A DNA stretch of 64,000 nucleotides from Neobacillus sp. DY30 (GTDB lineage Bacteria > Bacillota > Bacilli > Bacillales > Cytobacillaceae), in NCBI RefSeq assembly GCF_030123065.1, contig NZ_CP126093.1, forward strand, positions 3,724,001 through 3,788,000, written 5' to 3'. The translations under genes and the position numbers were made by a program. Positions within the stretch are counted from its first letter, which is position 1, and every line of letters starts with the position of its first letter. Below, one piece after another: positions 35,517 to 45,194 of this stretch. Below the pieces are notes generated by a model. The model saw nothing but the letters and a program-made list of their open reading frames with translations. It searched no databases and was not told the origin of the DNA.

Positions 35517-36018
35517 TATCTAACGTAACTTCGAATATCATGCATAATAAAAGCGAAAAAGGAATTGAAATGAATAATGCTAGAAGAGGTTTTGTAAAAT
35601 GTAATCTAATTACCATGAACATGACTATTACAAAAAATAATGACCATCCAAGATTCCACCCATTATGATAGGATATTGCGCCCAATTTTACAGACAGATA
35701 TTCTAAACCAATAAATACTATAACGAAAAAAGAAACATAAATGACCTTTTTATATAAACTTAATTCGGATGGGTATTTGGATAAAAATACCCAAGTTGAT
35801 AATGGCATACCAACTAAAATAAGCAACAGCATTGGGATTATGGAGTAAACTACTCCATTCGGTTCCATACTCCACAATTGATATTTATAACAAAGGATTT
35901 CATACAGTGCATTCCCCAGTGCTGCAAATAACATAGAGGGATAATATTTACTCCAATCACGATCTCCAAATTTCATGGCGGCAATAATCCATGATATAGA
36001 GAGAACGATTGCTACCAT
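35506..36018 (-). CDS. CBO0543-like membrane protein
   Basis: A 170-aa protein with five hydrophobic helices. The DRDWSKYYPSMLFAALGNALY segment and NGWNLGWSLFF fit the CBO0543 family of spore-former membrane proteins. Function unknown. Its stop region overlaps the T tail of the convergent terminator. Confidence 0.7.
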   Translation of the reverse strand: MVAIVLSISWIIAAMKFGDRDWSKYYPSMLFAALGNALYEILCYKYQLWSMEPNGVVYSIIPMLLLILVGMPLSTWVFLSKYPSELSLYKKVIYVSFFVIVFIGLEYLSVKLGAISYHNGWNLGWSLFFVIVMFMVIRLHFTKPLLALFISIPFSLLLCMIFEVTLDKMK

Positions 36019-36169
36019 AACCGAACACCTACCTTAAAGGTAGTTTTCCAATAGCAGTAAATCTTAAACCCTTAACCCTATCTAAAAGACACTCAAAATG
36101 GTATTTACTATATTTAAAATTAGCCAAAGCCCCTCTCGATTGAGAAGGGCTTTATAAATAAATCTCTTA

Positions 36170-36604
36170 TTATTGTTGAGGAGCAGAAGGGGTTGAAATA
36201 CTTTGTAATGCTTGCTCTGCCTCGTTTGCATATTGATTTTGTACGGCTAAATCACCTAAAGCAACCATTCCTACTATTTGTCCATTTTCGGTTACCGGTA
36301 ATCGGCGAATTTGCTGCTGTGCCATCAAATCTGCTGCTTGATGGACATCCATATCAGGTGTACCTTGTACAATCTTCTGTGCTGTCATGACTTCAGATAC
36401 AGGTGTTTGTGGATTTTCACCCTGTGCTGTCGTTCGAAGGGTAATATCTCGATCCGTTACAATTCCAACTATTTCTCTGTTGTTATTTACGACTGGGATT
36501 GCACCGATATTATATTCGCTCATTAACGCGGCAGCTTCCTGTACCGTCTGTGTTTCGTTAACTGTAACAACATTTGAAGTCATGATTTCCCTTAATTGTG
36601 CCAT
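36170..36604 (-). CDS. CBS-domain pair protein (YhcV-like)
   Basis: A 144-aa protein made of two CBS motifs (about 5-60 and 72-126), each with the G(I/M)V strand (EIVGIVTDRDI; QIVGMVALGDL). CBS pairs bind adenosine nucleotides. A Pro/Gln-rich tail follows. GGAGG precedes the ATG. The B. subtilis counterpart is YhcV; its precise role is unsettled. Confidence 0.88.
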   Translation of the reverse strand: MAQLREIMTSNVVTVNETQTVQEAAALMSEYNIGAIPVVNNNREIVGIVTDRDITLRTTAQGENPQTPVSEVMTAQKIVQGTPDMDVHQAADLMAQQQIRRLPVTENGQIVGMVALGDLAVQNQYANEAEQALQSISTPSAPQQ

Positions 36605-36689
36605 GAAAATACCTCCAATTATATTTATCCTTTATAGGATAGGGAATATTGGCGATATTATTAATGGTAAATTTTATTAATTTTGTACA

Positions 36690-37805
36690 TTACAATATTT
36701 CTTTAAACGCTGTAATGACACTATCAATTTCTTCCTTTGTTGTATATCTGCCTAAACTAAATCGAATTGCACCCATTCCAATCTCTTTGGGTACCTTCAT
36801 TTCCTTTAATACCGGTGATAATTCAATACTTCCAGCATGACAGGCTGACCCCGTAGAAGCAGCAAGCTGCGGGATTTTATCTAATAAATCCTGCCCAATC
36901 CTTCTCACAAAACTAACATTTAGGGTATTCGGTAATCGTTCCTCAGGATGTCCATTTAGCACAACCTGATCACCAAACTGATCTTTTAATTGGTTCCAAA
37001 AATAAGCGGTCAAATCTTTAAGCTTATTTGTACTTAACTGATTTCCTGCGATTTCACATGCCTTCCCTAATCCGACCGCCAATAAGGTATTTTCTGTTCC
37101 TGCCCGTAGTCCATGTTCATGTCCCGCACCATGAATCAGTGGTTCAAGCTCCACACCATCGCGCATAAACAACGCTCCAATACCTTTTGGTGCATACAGT
37201 TTATGACCAGCAATGGTCAGCATATCCACTTTCAACTCATTCACATTGACTGGAACTTTCCCAACTGATTGTGAAGCATCCGTATGAAAAGCAATTCCAT
37301 GCCTTTCGGCTATCTTCCCAATTTCATTAATAGGCTGTAAGGTGCCGGTTTCATTATTGGAATGCATGATGGTAATTAAGATAGTATCTTTTGTAATGGC
37401 CTTTTCAATTTCTTCAGGTGAAACTCTCCCGAATTGATCCACAGCAACATACGTTACCCGCGCTCCGATTTTTTCTAGGAACTTACAAGGATTTATGATT
37501 GCTGGGTGTTCAATTTTTGAGGTAATAATGTGGTTCCCTTTATGTACTTGTTTAAAATAAAAGCCTTTTAGTGCAAGGTTATTGGCTTCACTCCCACCGG
37601 AGGTAAATATAATTTCTGCAGGAGAACAGTTTATAAGTTGTCCAACTTGTTCTCTCGCTTTATGTAATAATGACTTCACAGGTTTTCCGGCCCAATGCAG
37701 TGCTGAAGGATTGCCATAGTAATCATTTAAAAGTGGATGCATTGAATCAACCACTTCAGGTGCCAATGGTGTGCTTGCATTGTAATCTAAATAAATTTTT
37801 TGCAT
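36690..37805 (-). CDS. Cysteine desulfurase, NifS/IscS family
   Basis: PLP enzyme that removes sulfur from cysteine for Fe-S clusters or tRNA thiolation. 371 aa: IYLDYNASTPLAPEV at the N-terminus, PLP lysine in TIAGHKLYAPKGIGA, HTDASQSVGK, and the catalytic cysteine in ASTGSACHAG. No partner (mnmA, iscU or thiI) is adjacent, so its acceptor is not indicated. The in-frame ATG at 37817 is closer to GGAAGGA (spacing 1); the ATG at 37805 gives the family start. Confidence 0.85.
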   Translation of the reverse strand: MQKIYLDYNASTPLAPEVVDSMHPLLNDYYGNPSALHWAGKPVKSLLHKAREQVGQLINCSPAEIIFTSGGSEANNLALKGFYFKQVHKGNHIITSKIEHPAIINPCKFLEKIGARVTYVAVDQFGRVSPEEIEKAITKDTILITIMHSNNETGTLQPINEIGKIAERHGIAFHTDASQSVGKVPVNVNELKVDMLTIAGHKLYAPKGIGALFMRDGVELEPLIHGAGHEHGLRAGTENTLLAVGLGKACEIAGNQLSTNKLKDLTAYFWNQLKDQFGDQVVLNGHPEERLPNTLNVSFVRRIGQDLLDKIPQLAASTGSACHAGSIELSPVLKEMKVPKEIGMGAIRFSLGRYTTKEEIDSVITAFKEIL

Positions 37806-38025
37806 TCGAACATCCATTCCTTCCGTTAATAAGACTTACATCTAGTTATATCTTATTCTACTAAAAAAATGGTTTGATCGTTCTAAATTTGATTTTAAAT
37901 AAACAGGTCCATTTACAGCTTGTACAGAGTACCTTCTGAAATGGACTCTTATTTTCACGGTTTTGGCAGACTCTTTTGTAAAACACCTAAGTTTACATAA
38001 TTAAATTATGATTTAACGGTGTATC

Positions 38026-38181
38026 TTATGATTTTCCAGCTGTGATATCGTTATACGGCAGTATTAGCTTTTTCACTCTATCATAATTCATTGAACTTAT
38101 TTCACGCATTAATCTTGGAATCGCTTTTTCAGGATAGCCATAATCTCGAAGCAGCTTTTCCATTTTTTTATTTTCTTCCAT
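38026..38181 (-). CDS. Small hypothetical protein (51 aa)
   Basis: Charged helical protein (MEENKKMEKLLRDYGYPEKA, then RLMREISSMNYDRVKK). AGGAGG is 6 bases before the ATG at 38181; the longer reading upstream lacks a site. Unrecognised family. Confidence 0.6.
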   Translation of the reverse strand: MEENKKMEKLLRDYGYPEKAIPRLMREISSMNYDRVKKLILPYNDITAGKS

Positions 38182-38341
38182 TATAGTTCCTCCTAAATCT
38201 TTTTCATGGTTCAACGTAGCTTCACTTTTACTATTCCCTTATTGATGAAAGAGTTAAATGGAAAAATTTTATCTGAGGTATATCGACTGAATAGTCTAGC
38301 CATAATTACATAACCTATTTCTGTTTAGGAGGTGAATGATC

Positions 38342-38533
38342 ATGGCAAATAACCAGAATGATAAAGGCCTCGCTGAAGGCATTAAAGAAACAGCAGGTGC
38401 TGCTTTCCATGCACTTCATAGTGCATTAGAAACAACTGAAAACGTAGCTATGAACGCTGTTGACGCTACTAAAAATGCTGCCAATAACTTAACTGGTAAC
38501 AGAAACGAAAAGGGTCAGCGCAATCACAATTAA
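38342..38533 (+). CDS. Small Ala/Asn-rich helical protein (63 aa)
   Basis: Starts MANNQNDKGLAEGIKETAGA, with repeating amphipathic helices (AVDATKNAANN) reminiscent of stress or spore-associated small proteins. AGGAGG is 9 bases before the ATG at 38342 (an ATG two codons upstream is closer). Strong terminator downstream. Unrecognised. Confidence 0.65.
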   Translation: MANNQNDKGLAEGIKETAGAAFHALHSALETTENVAMNAVDATKNAANNLTGNRNEKGQRNHN

Positions 38534-38539
38534 AAAATT

Positions 38540-38569
38540 AAAAAATCCCTTTGGTTTAAGGGATTTTTT
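38540..38569. terminator. Bidirectional terminator
   Basis: AAAAAATCCCTT/AAGGGATTTTTT perfect stem between convergent small genes. Confidence 0.9.
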
Positions 38570-38586
38570 CTTTGGTTTCTTTTATA

Positions 38587-38763
38587 TTATTTTGCGATTT
38601 TGTAATTTTTATGATTAACAATCGTAATCAGAGGTTCATCTTTATCCTTTGACATACCGTATTGTACCATAACAGAATTTTCCCTTACTCCCGTGACTAC
38701 ACCTTCTAAAGAATTTCCATCGCGTTTAAAGGAAATCTTATCGCCAACTTTTGCATTAGCCAT
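38587..38763 (-). CDS. YkvS-like DUF2187 protein (58 aa)
   Basis: A small SH3-like beta protein: MANAKVGDKISFKRDGNSLE, GVVTGVRENSVMVQY and the C-terminal TIVNHKNYKI typical of DUF2187/YkvS. GAGGTGATAG precedes the ATG. Function unknown; many Bacillus genomes carry several copies. Confidence 0.82.
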   Translation of the reverse strand: MANAKVGDKISFKRDGNSLEGVVTGVRENSVMVQYGMSKDKDEPLITIVNHKNYKIAK

Positions 38764-38833
38764 TCTATCACCTCGTCAATATAATTTCCAAAGATTACTG
38801 ATTAAATACTTGTGTTCTACCCCAAGATGCTGG

Positions 38834-38989
38834 TTAAAAAATCGAAAAAAACGGAAGAACGATGATAACAAGGGTTAGAAAGAACACGGCTGCTGCACTT
38901 ATTTTTTGTTTTTCCTTCCACAAGCTGATACCAAATCCGAAGGTATATATCGTAATAATAACAAGAGCAACGTTAATAAATAATTGCAA
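38834..38989 (-). CDS. Small two-helix membrane protein, candidate germinant-receptor D subunit
   Basis: A 51-aa protein with two hydrophobic helices (INVALVIITIYTFGFGI; AAAVFFLTLVIIVLPFF) joined by a WKEKQK loop. TTG start about 8 bases after a GGGGGG site that overlaps the end of the GerC-type gene, so it is the fourth gene of the ger operon. B. subtilis GerKD and B. megaterium GerUD are similar small two-helix D subunits that modulate receptor activity (known family). A longer in-frame reading upstream overlaps the GerC coding end and has no site. Confidence 0.65.
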   Translation of the reverse strand: MQLFINVALVIITIYTFGFGISLWKEKQKISAAAVFFLTLVIIVLPFFSIF

Positions 38990-38993
38990 CCTA

Positions 38994-40241
38994 CTATCCC
39001 CCCAACTTTTTAGCCTTTTTAGTTCGATTTCCATAATCAACAATGGTAATATCCACTTTTACTCGGATGTCTGCACGAGGGTAGGCTTTTGCCCAATTGA
39101 ATTTTTTGTATTCCTGAATGGTTCTGAAGTATTTTTTTGAATAGATCGGCAGAGGGTATGGAATTCCTTTGAATTTGGTCTGTGTCTTCTTTAAAAGGTC
39201 TTCATTCACCTTTTCTAGATGGGCAGCAATGGATTTTTTTATGATTTGTTGGTTTTTTTCTTTTGCAAAGTTCACCATACTTGGATTAGACATAATTTCT
39301 ATTTGTAATGGGATGGAAATGAAAATCTTAGGTGTGATCCCCTTCAAATTCATCTTCACTTTATTGTTTTCCGTTTTCATGATTCTTGCTGCAAATTGTT
39401 TCTTTTTTTCTGAAAAAGGATCAGGAATATTCACTAATATATCTTTAATATTCGTTGTATCATCTAGAATATTGATCGTACGGGTTTCTTGACCAGTTAG
39501 AGTATCAAACATAACCCCATTCTTAAAAACTGCTGACCCGATAAATTGTGTATCATCAAGCTCTCCCGTTGCATTCAGTTCACCTGCTGTGTACTCATCT
39601 TCCCTTTTGATCTCAGGGTTTTTTTGCCTTTTAGCAGTGGTATACATGGCCAAGAAGAGGTCACTTCCTCTTTCCGTCGTTTGGAAATAACGGAATAGGT
39701 TAGAATCGGGAATAAGCCCATTTTCGATTCCGTGATCGATCATAAATTGAAAGTATTTATGCGGTCTCGTTTCCATTTTCGGTTTATTATGCAAAAAATA
39801 CTGCGAGGCCTTTTCTTTCGAAACAGCGATATAACTATTTAGCCGGATTTCTTTATCTTTTAATACTTCGGAAAAAGTATTAGGAAAAATAGAATCTCTT
39901 GCAAATTCTTCAGAAACAATAAATATCCTTAATAGCTCGTAACTTATATTTCGTGAAATAACGGCATTGGCAGTAGCTTTGGCTGCGATGAAATCGTTCG
40001 CGTCAAATGTGATAATTTCTCGCGGTTTTTCTGTTGAACCTCCGCCGCCTTGCATGCTGCCCACTTCAGGGTTGGCAAGTAACATGGTGACTTTAATTTT
40101 ATCTTTTTCTTCAGAGCGATCCAGTCCTAATCCGATGACATAGGATTTATCCTCTAGTTCTTCACGATCCCAACAGCCAGTTAATATGAAAACCATGACG
40201 AAAAACAAGCATAATCTACATACTGTTTTTGTTTTTTGCAT
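38994..40241 (-). CDS. GerC-family germinant receptor lipoprotein
   Basis: Ger(x)C subunit, 415 aa. Signal peptide with lipobox LTGC (FVMVFILTGCWDREELED) anchors it to the outer face of the spore inner membrane. The WDREELED start and GSAVFKNGVMFDTLTG region are family signatures. The start overlaps the end of the GerB gene by 26 bases, as is usual for these operons. Acts with the A and B subunits to trigger germination. Confidence 0.92.
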   Translation of the reverse strand: MQKTKTVCRLCLFFVMVFILTGCWDREELEDKSYVIGLGLDRSEEKDKIKVTMLLANPEVGSMQGGGGSTEKPREIITFDANDFIAAKATANAVISRNISYELLRIFIVSEEFARDSIFPNTFSEVLKDKEIRLNSYIAVSKEKASQYFLHNKPKMETRPHKYFQFMIDHGIENGLIPDSNLFRYFQTTERGSDLFLAMYTTAKRQKNPEIKREDEYTAGELNATGELDDTQFIGSAVFKNGVMFDTLTGQETRTINILDDTTNIKDILVNIPDPFSEKKKQFAARIMKTENNKVKMNLKGITPKIFISIPLQIEIMSNPSMVNFAKEKNQQIIKKSIAAHLEKVNEDLLKKTQTKFKGIPYPLPIYSKKYFRTIQEYKKFNWAKAYPRADIRVKVDITIVDYGNRTKKAKKLGG

Positions 40242-41325
40242 GTTTAAATTCTCCCTTTATTAAAGCAACTAGCCATACAATTGTTGAGATGACGGCGAAC
40301 ATAGGGCCTGCTGTACTCACGACTATTGGTTTAAATACAAGGCTGACATCAATGGGTGCTTCAGGAAGCATGCCAATCATCAAAAAAATCGTCGCCAGTG
40401 ATGGAATTAAGTATTCAAAGTCGTTAATCTTGAATAGATGACCAAACATAAGGGCATTTATGTATAAAAACGCGGTAAAACGAATAAATGCCGCCATAAT
40501 CCAAATGATGAAAAAAATGATTTCGACGTTTGGAATGTATTGACCTAGTGAAATAAAACGAATAACGGTATGAAAAGGGTAGGCAACTCCCCCTAAGCTT
40601 TCATCAAACATGCAGATATACGTAAGAAGTGATAAACTAATTTGGATGCAGACATAAATATAGGCAAACCAAGTACCTTTTTTAAATGCTTTGTTTGATG
40701 TGAGATACGGTATAACCATGGTCAAGAGAAAAAAATCAGCAAAGAGCGTTAATCTTTGTGAGCCTTCCTTCACAAGTGCAAGCGGTCCAGGACCCCAAAT
40801 GGGAAACATTGAATCTATATTGGCGTGCTGAGTACCCAGCAATAAGGCAAGATATAGAGAAAGTACGGCATAGAACACGATGAGATAAGACACCGACCCG
40901 ATATGTTGAAGTCCTTTCTTGGCGCCATATCCACAAATAAACATTAAAATGGCATAGATGATGATAGTAGGTGTTGTTGTAAAGTAAAAGGACCGAATGA
41001 TGTTCGAATACGTTCTGGTATCAAACGAAACTGCAAATGAGCTGATGATAAAGATAACAAGACAAACCAAAAAACCAAGGTATTTCCCAAGTATTAATTT
41101 AATAACAGAAAACAAATCTTTGTCTCCATACAATGCCATCGTTTTCATTAACAAATAAAGAGGGATAAAAAAGATTCCGGCTGATATGAACGGAATCATC
41201 CATGCTGCATTTTGTACATTACTGTACAGTCGGTCCGGCGTATCCTCAGTAGCTTTCGACCCTACCATTAATACTGCGATGGAAACAAATTCACGAACCC
41301 CAATTTTTCCAGTCTGCTGTTTCAT
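40216..41325 (-). CDS. GerB-family germinant receptor permease subunit
   Basis: A 369-aa membrane protein with about ten helices of the APC-like spore-germination permease family. Typical N-terminus (GKIGVREFVSIAVLMVGSKA) and a central SMFPIWGPGPLALVKEG segment. It binds the small-molecule germinant in B. subtilis GerAB-type receptors (known). It starts 6 bases after the GerA-type gene. Confidence 0.92.
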   Translation of the reverse strand: MKQQTGKIGVREFVSIAVLMVGSKATEDTPDRLYSNVQNAAWMIPFISAGIFFIPLYLLMKTMALYGDKDLFSVIKLILGKYLGFLVCLVIFIISSFAVSFDTRTYSNIIRSFYFTTTPTIIIYAILMFICGYGAKKGLQHIGSVSYLIVFYAVLSLYLALLLGTQHANIDSMFPIWGPGPLALVKEGSQRLTLFADFFLLTMVIPYLTSNKAFKKGTWFAYIYVCIQISLSLLTYICMFDESLGGVAYPFHTVIRFISLGQYIPNVEIIFFIIWIMAAFIRFTAFLYINALMFGHLFKINDFEYLIPSLATIFLMIGMLPEAPIDVSLVFKPIVVSTAGPMFAVISTIVWLVALIKGEFKHAKNKNSM

Positions 41326-41331
41326 ATCGTT

Positions 41332-42873
41332 TTATCCCTTTCTTTGTTTAACCATATCCTTTGGTTTTAAATAACCTGGCCGAAACTTTTCCTTTATTGG
41401 AATATGACGGATCAGCAGGTCTTTTGATGAGAAGGAATGCGGTGTCATCGGTGCAAAATAAGGTGTGCCAAATGATTTCAAGGATACTAAATAGAAGAGT
41501 CCTCCAATAAATAAAGCGGTGACTCCATATATGCCGATAAATCCCGCTGTAAAAATAAATAAAAAACGGGTAATCCGAATGGCGAAATTCATACTTATAT
41601 CAATAATAATAAAAGAACTTAACCCGCTTAAGGCAATAACGATAATGACGATTGGACTTATGATATTTGCTTGTACAGCAGCCTGACCTAAGATCAAGGC
41701 ACCAACAATCCCAATTGTAGGACCAATCGGAGTTGGCACCCGTAATCCAGCTTCACGAATCAGCTCAAATGCAAGTTCCATCATCAGCACTTCAATAATA
41801 GATGGAAAAGGTACCCTTTCCCTAGTTCCTGCAATGGCCATCAATAAATCCGGAGGAATCATCCCGACATGAAAGTTCGTAATCGCTAGATAGATTGGAG
41901 AGGTAAAACACGCAACAAATAGAGCCAAGAACCGTAATATTCTGATGAAATTTCCGTAGGGTGTTCGCAAGTAATGATCTTCCGGTGAATGAAACATCGC
42001 CCAAAAGGTAGCAGGCAGGATTAAACAGGCGGGCGAATTTTCCATTAGTAAAACAATATGACCTTCTTCGATAAAAGCAGCCGCGCGGTCAGGCCGTTCT
42101 GTATATACAATAGTTGGAAATAAGGATCTTGGACGTTCCTCGAGCAATTGCTCTAATATACTTAAATCAATAGTACTATCAATTTCGAATGATTCTAGCC
42201 TTTTCTTTACATTTTGAAGCAGCTCTTTATTTACGAGATCATTTTGATAAACAAGAAATACGGTATTCCTGGAACGTTTTGAAACTGACTGGGTTTTAAC
42301 GAGAAGATTTTCATTTTTAATTTTTTTCCGGATTAAGGCAATATTATCGATCACCTTTTCATTAAAAGCTTCTTTTGCTCCTTTTACGATGACTTCATTT
42401 TCAGACTTCTCAATCGAACGGCCGCGTATTTTAGTGGTTTCAAATAAATAGCAAACGGGGTCTCCATCAACAAAAAGTGACGTGACACCTGCTGCAATGA
42501 ATTCCGTGATGTCCCCAATATTGGTTGAAGTTTTTTCTATTGGGTAGGAAACGATATCTTGGATTTTTGTTGAAGGGTGCTCGCTATCAATTAAGGGACC
42601 CTCAATACCCTCCATAATGTTTTTTGCATCTGCCATTGTACTGATAAAAAGGATGAATGCCTTTCGATTGAGTTGTTGAATCGTAAACTCACGTAATTTG
42701 ACATCTGCATTATCCGGTATGGTAAAAATCGACTTAAATGTCTCTAAGTTTTTCTCAATATCAGTACTTATATCTTGTTTTTTTAGTTCAATTTCCGCGG
42801 CATTGGTTTCTTCCTTAAATTCAGGTTCAGTGTTGAGACTTTTCTTCAACAACTTAGTCATCCTTTTCCTCAC
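41332..42873 (-). CDS. GerA-family germinant receptor subunit
   Basis: Full-length A subunit, 513 aa: a hydrophilic N-terminal domain (1-270; FKSIFTIPDNADVKLREF), then five or so membrane helices with the signatures RERVPFPSIIEVLMMELAF and RVPTPIGPTIGIVGALILG. First gene of the A-B-C-D operon. GTG start with GGGAGGGG 6 bases upstream; an ATG four codons later is a weaker option. The germinant is unknown. Expected to be made in the forespore under sigma G; no clear promoter is assigned. Confidence 0.93.
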   Translation of the reverse strand: MRKRMTKLLKKSLNTEPEFKEETNAAEIELKKQDISTDIEKNLETFKSIFTIPDNADVKLREFTIQQLNRKAFILFISTMADAKNIMEGIEGPLIDSEHPSTKIQDIVSYPIEKTSTNIGDITEFIAAGVTSLFVDGDPVCYLFETTKIRGRSIEKSENEVIVKGAKEAFNEKVIDNIALIRKKIKNENLLVKTQSVSKRSRNTVFLVYQNDLVNKELLQNVKKRLESFEIDSTIDLSILEQLLEERPRSLFPTIVYTERPDRAAAFIEEGHIVLLMENSPACLILPATFWAMFHSPEDHYLRTPYGNFIRILRFLALFVACFTSPIYLAITNFHVGMIPPDLLMAIAGTRERVPFPSIIEVLMMELAFELIREAGLRVPTPIGPTIGIVGALILGQAAVQANIISPIVIIVIALSGLSSFIIIDISMNFAIRITRFLFIFTAGFIGIYGVTALFIGGLFYLVSLKSFGTPYFAPMTPHSFSSKDLLIRHIPIKEKFRPGYLKPKDMVKQRKG

Positions 42874-43025
42874 AATAAACCCCTCCCAGTTTTTATATCG
42901 TTTTCCATCTAAAGGAGTTTTATGTATGAATTGGTCTAAAGAAGATTAAATGAAATTTTTTATTTCGAAATACGAAAAAGATGGTACAATACAAGATATT
43001 AATATGTTGAATTAGGGGATTGCAA

Positions 43026-43955
43026 ATGAAAAAGAAATGGGTAATCTACGCAATGCTATTTATCGCAACGGCTACATGGGGAAGTGCATTTATTGCCGGA
43101 AAAATTGCCGTTCGAAGCTTTGAGCCAGCAACTGTTGCATTTTTGCGGTTTTTAGGGGCAGCTGTCCTTCTGTTTCCGCTCATGTGGACCATGGAGAAAA
43201 ATCGAAAGAAACCAACGCTTAAGGATTATGGACTATTTGCAGTTCTCGGGTTAACTGGTATTGCCCTCTATAATATTTGCTTTTTTATTGCCACCAAACA
43301 GGCACCAGTTATTAAGAGTTCCCTATTTATCGCCTCAAACCCTGTATTAATAGTCCTATTATCTGGAGTATTCTTAAAAGAAAAAATCACAAAGAACCAT
43401 ATCATTGGCATGGTGATTGCTTTATCAGGGGCAGCCATTATCATTACCGATGGACATTTCCTTACCTTGATCCAACTAGGCTTCCAGACCATTGACTTTG
43501 TTTTACTTGGCGCCGTTATCAGCTGGGCATTGTACAGTGTGGTAGGTAAAGTGGTTTTGAAAAAATATAGTGCTGTTGAATCTACCACGTACGCGGTTGC
43601 GTTTGGTACGGTTTTCTTAGCACCTTTTTCTTTTGTTGAAACTTCATGGCAGGATATTACCCAGGCCGACTTCTCAACCTGGGTGGCGATTGCACATATG
43701 AGTATATTTGTAACCGTTGTTTCTTTTATAATGTATTATTACGGGATTAAAGAGGTTGGTGCAGCCAAAGCCTCAATTTTTATTAATGTCATGCCGGTAT
43801 CTGCAGTATTGATGGCTACTATCTATTTAGGAGAAACCTTCACATGGGCTCACGGAATTGGGGCCGCCTTTGTATTGACCGGAGTTTATATTGGAACGAA
43901 TACGAAGTTATTTAATAGGAAAATACCTGCAGTAAACGCAGCGGATTTTCGGTGA
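43026..43955 (+). CDS. EamA/DMT-family transporter
   Basis: A 309-aa membrane protein with ten helices in two EamA repeats (ATWGSAFIAGKIAVRSFEPA and LGAVISWALYSVVGK). It exports an unknown metabolite. AGGGGA is 6 bases before the ATG at 43026; a TTG two codons upstream touches the site. Divergent from the ger operon and ended by a strong terminator. Confidence 0.88.
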   Translation: MKKKWVIYAMLFIATATWGSAFIAGKIAVRSFEPATVAFLRFLGAAVLLFPLMWTMEKNRKKPTLKDYGLFAVLGLTGIALYNICFFIATKQAPVIKSSLFIASNPVLIVLLSGVFLKEKITKNHIIGMVIALSGAAIIITDGHFLTLIQLGFQTIDFVLLGAVISWALYSVVGKVVLKKYSAVESTTYAVAFGTVFLAPFSFVETSWQDITQADFSTWVAIAHMSIFVTVVSFIMYYYGIKEVGAAKASIFINVMPVSAVLMATIYLGETFTWAHGIGAAFVLTGVYIGTNTKLFNRKIPAVNAADFR

Positions 43956-43962
43956 TGAAAAA

Positions 43963-44012
43963 TGCTCTAGGGGAGTCTGAAAAATCTGATTCCCTCTAGA
44001 GCGATTTTTTTA
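43963..44012. terminator. Bidirectional terminator
   Basis: GCTCTAGGGGA pairs with TCCCTCTAGAGC around a long loop, followed by a T run; it separates convergent genes. Confidence 0.8.
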
Positions 44013-44033
44013 TAAACAATGAAAATTCCCCTT

Positions 44034-45194
44034 TTACTCATTGTTCATCAAGGCTAATTTTTCCATTTCAATGACCCTTCTTAAGTAGTCATATTCTGAT
44101 TTTTCGAGGATGTCTATTTCTCGATTGGTTGCCAGAAGAATTTGGTCTCTGCACTTTGCGACTCGTTGAATCATCGGATGGATCGTTAAACTTGATAGAT
44201 TCACAAAGTCGTATAAATCATTTAAACAAACGGGCAGCTTATAGCCTTTATTGCTGGAGGCAATTAATAACCCCTGGTCGCGCAGTTTCGAAACTATATT
44301 GGACCGAAAATAATGCTGCTTGATCTTATTAATCCTAATGGCATTAAGGTTATCAAGGATTTCTTCCGTATACACATACTCATCTGGATTTTCTTTTAAA
44401 TTGAATAACAGAAACTTTAATAAATCAATCCGTACTCTTTCATCCTCTTCTTCACTTTTCCGGTATTTCTCAATGTATTGATATGCCAAATTTACAGCTT
44501 GTTTAATGATAATTTGATCAGTTTGTAAGTCCGTTTTTTCAAAATGATAGTCGTAAAGGTAGTGCTTGTAATCATACGGCCAAAGATTAATCGTGATGAT
44601 TTTATTTTTTAAAAGTCTATAAAACGATGGATACTGATTAGAAGAATGTTTTGCGTCATAACCTTTTGCAATCGTCTCAGCAATAAACTCTGACAATTCA
44701 AGAAGAATATCGGATTCGCTGTTGTTAAAACCAAAGGTTGAATAATTAAATAAATCTGGTATGCACCTCTGTTTTACGTAGGCGGTAAATTCCTGCATAA
44801 ATCCCTTGGATTCATTAGCGTCTACAACAAGATCGAGTGTTTCAAAGGTACGATATAAATCATCAAAGACCATTCGATTGAAAAATTTAATAAATGTCTT
44901 TTCATATGTAACGCCGCTGTCTTCCCTAATTTTCCGCTTATCAATGACATAAGCATACACCTTATAAGGTAAATCCTTTAAATCTTGTAAGATTTCCATT
45001 CGAAGACTATCGTGTATTTCCTCTTTTTGAAGGTGTTTTTGTTTAATTCTTTCAACTTCCTGCTCAAGGAATTCTTTATCAGAACCTTTTACTAAAATAG
45101 AAACGATTATAAAGTGGGTCGAAGTCTCAAGCTGATCAAAATCGAATCCATAATGGCCAAATTCATTTATAAAAGCATATTGGATATCATTCAA
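44034..45194 (-). CDS. DUF3800-like protein with C-terminal winged helix
   Basis: A 386-aa protein whose N-terminal half fits the DUF3800 (RNase H-like) layout: YAFINEFGHYGFDF, then EEIHDSLRMEIL, an LVVDANES strand and SESDILLELSEFIAETIA. In typical members the first motif is DESG and the last is LQIADF, so the first aspartate is Asn here and the last is Glu, which should alter metal binding. The C-terminal 130 residues look like a winged helix-turn-helix (NIVSKLRDQGLLIASSNKGY). Function unknown; single gene. Confidence 0.65.
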   Translation of the reverse strand: MNDIQYAFINEFGHYGFDFDQLETSTHFIIVSILVKGSDKEFLEQEVERIKQKHLQKEEIHDSLRMEILQDLKDLPYKVYAYVIDKRKIREDSGVTYEKTFIKFFNRMVFDDLYRTFETLDLVVDANESKGFMQEFTAYVKQRCIPDLFNYSTFGFNNSESDILLELSEFIAETIAKGYDAKHSSNQYPSFYRLLKNKIITINLWPYDYKHYLYDYHFEKTDLQTDQIIIKQAVNLAYQYIEKYRKSEEEDERVRIDLLKFLLFNLKENPDEYVYTEEILDNLNAIRINKIKQHYFRSNIVSKLRDQGLLIASSNKGYKLPVCLNDLYDFVNLSSLTIHPMIQRVAKCRDQILLATNREIDILEKSEYDYLRRVIEMEKLALMNNE

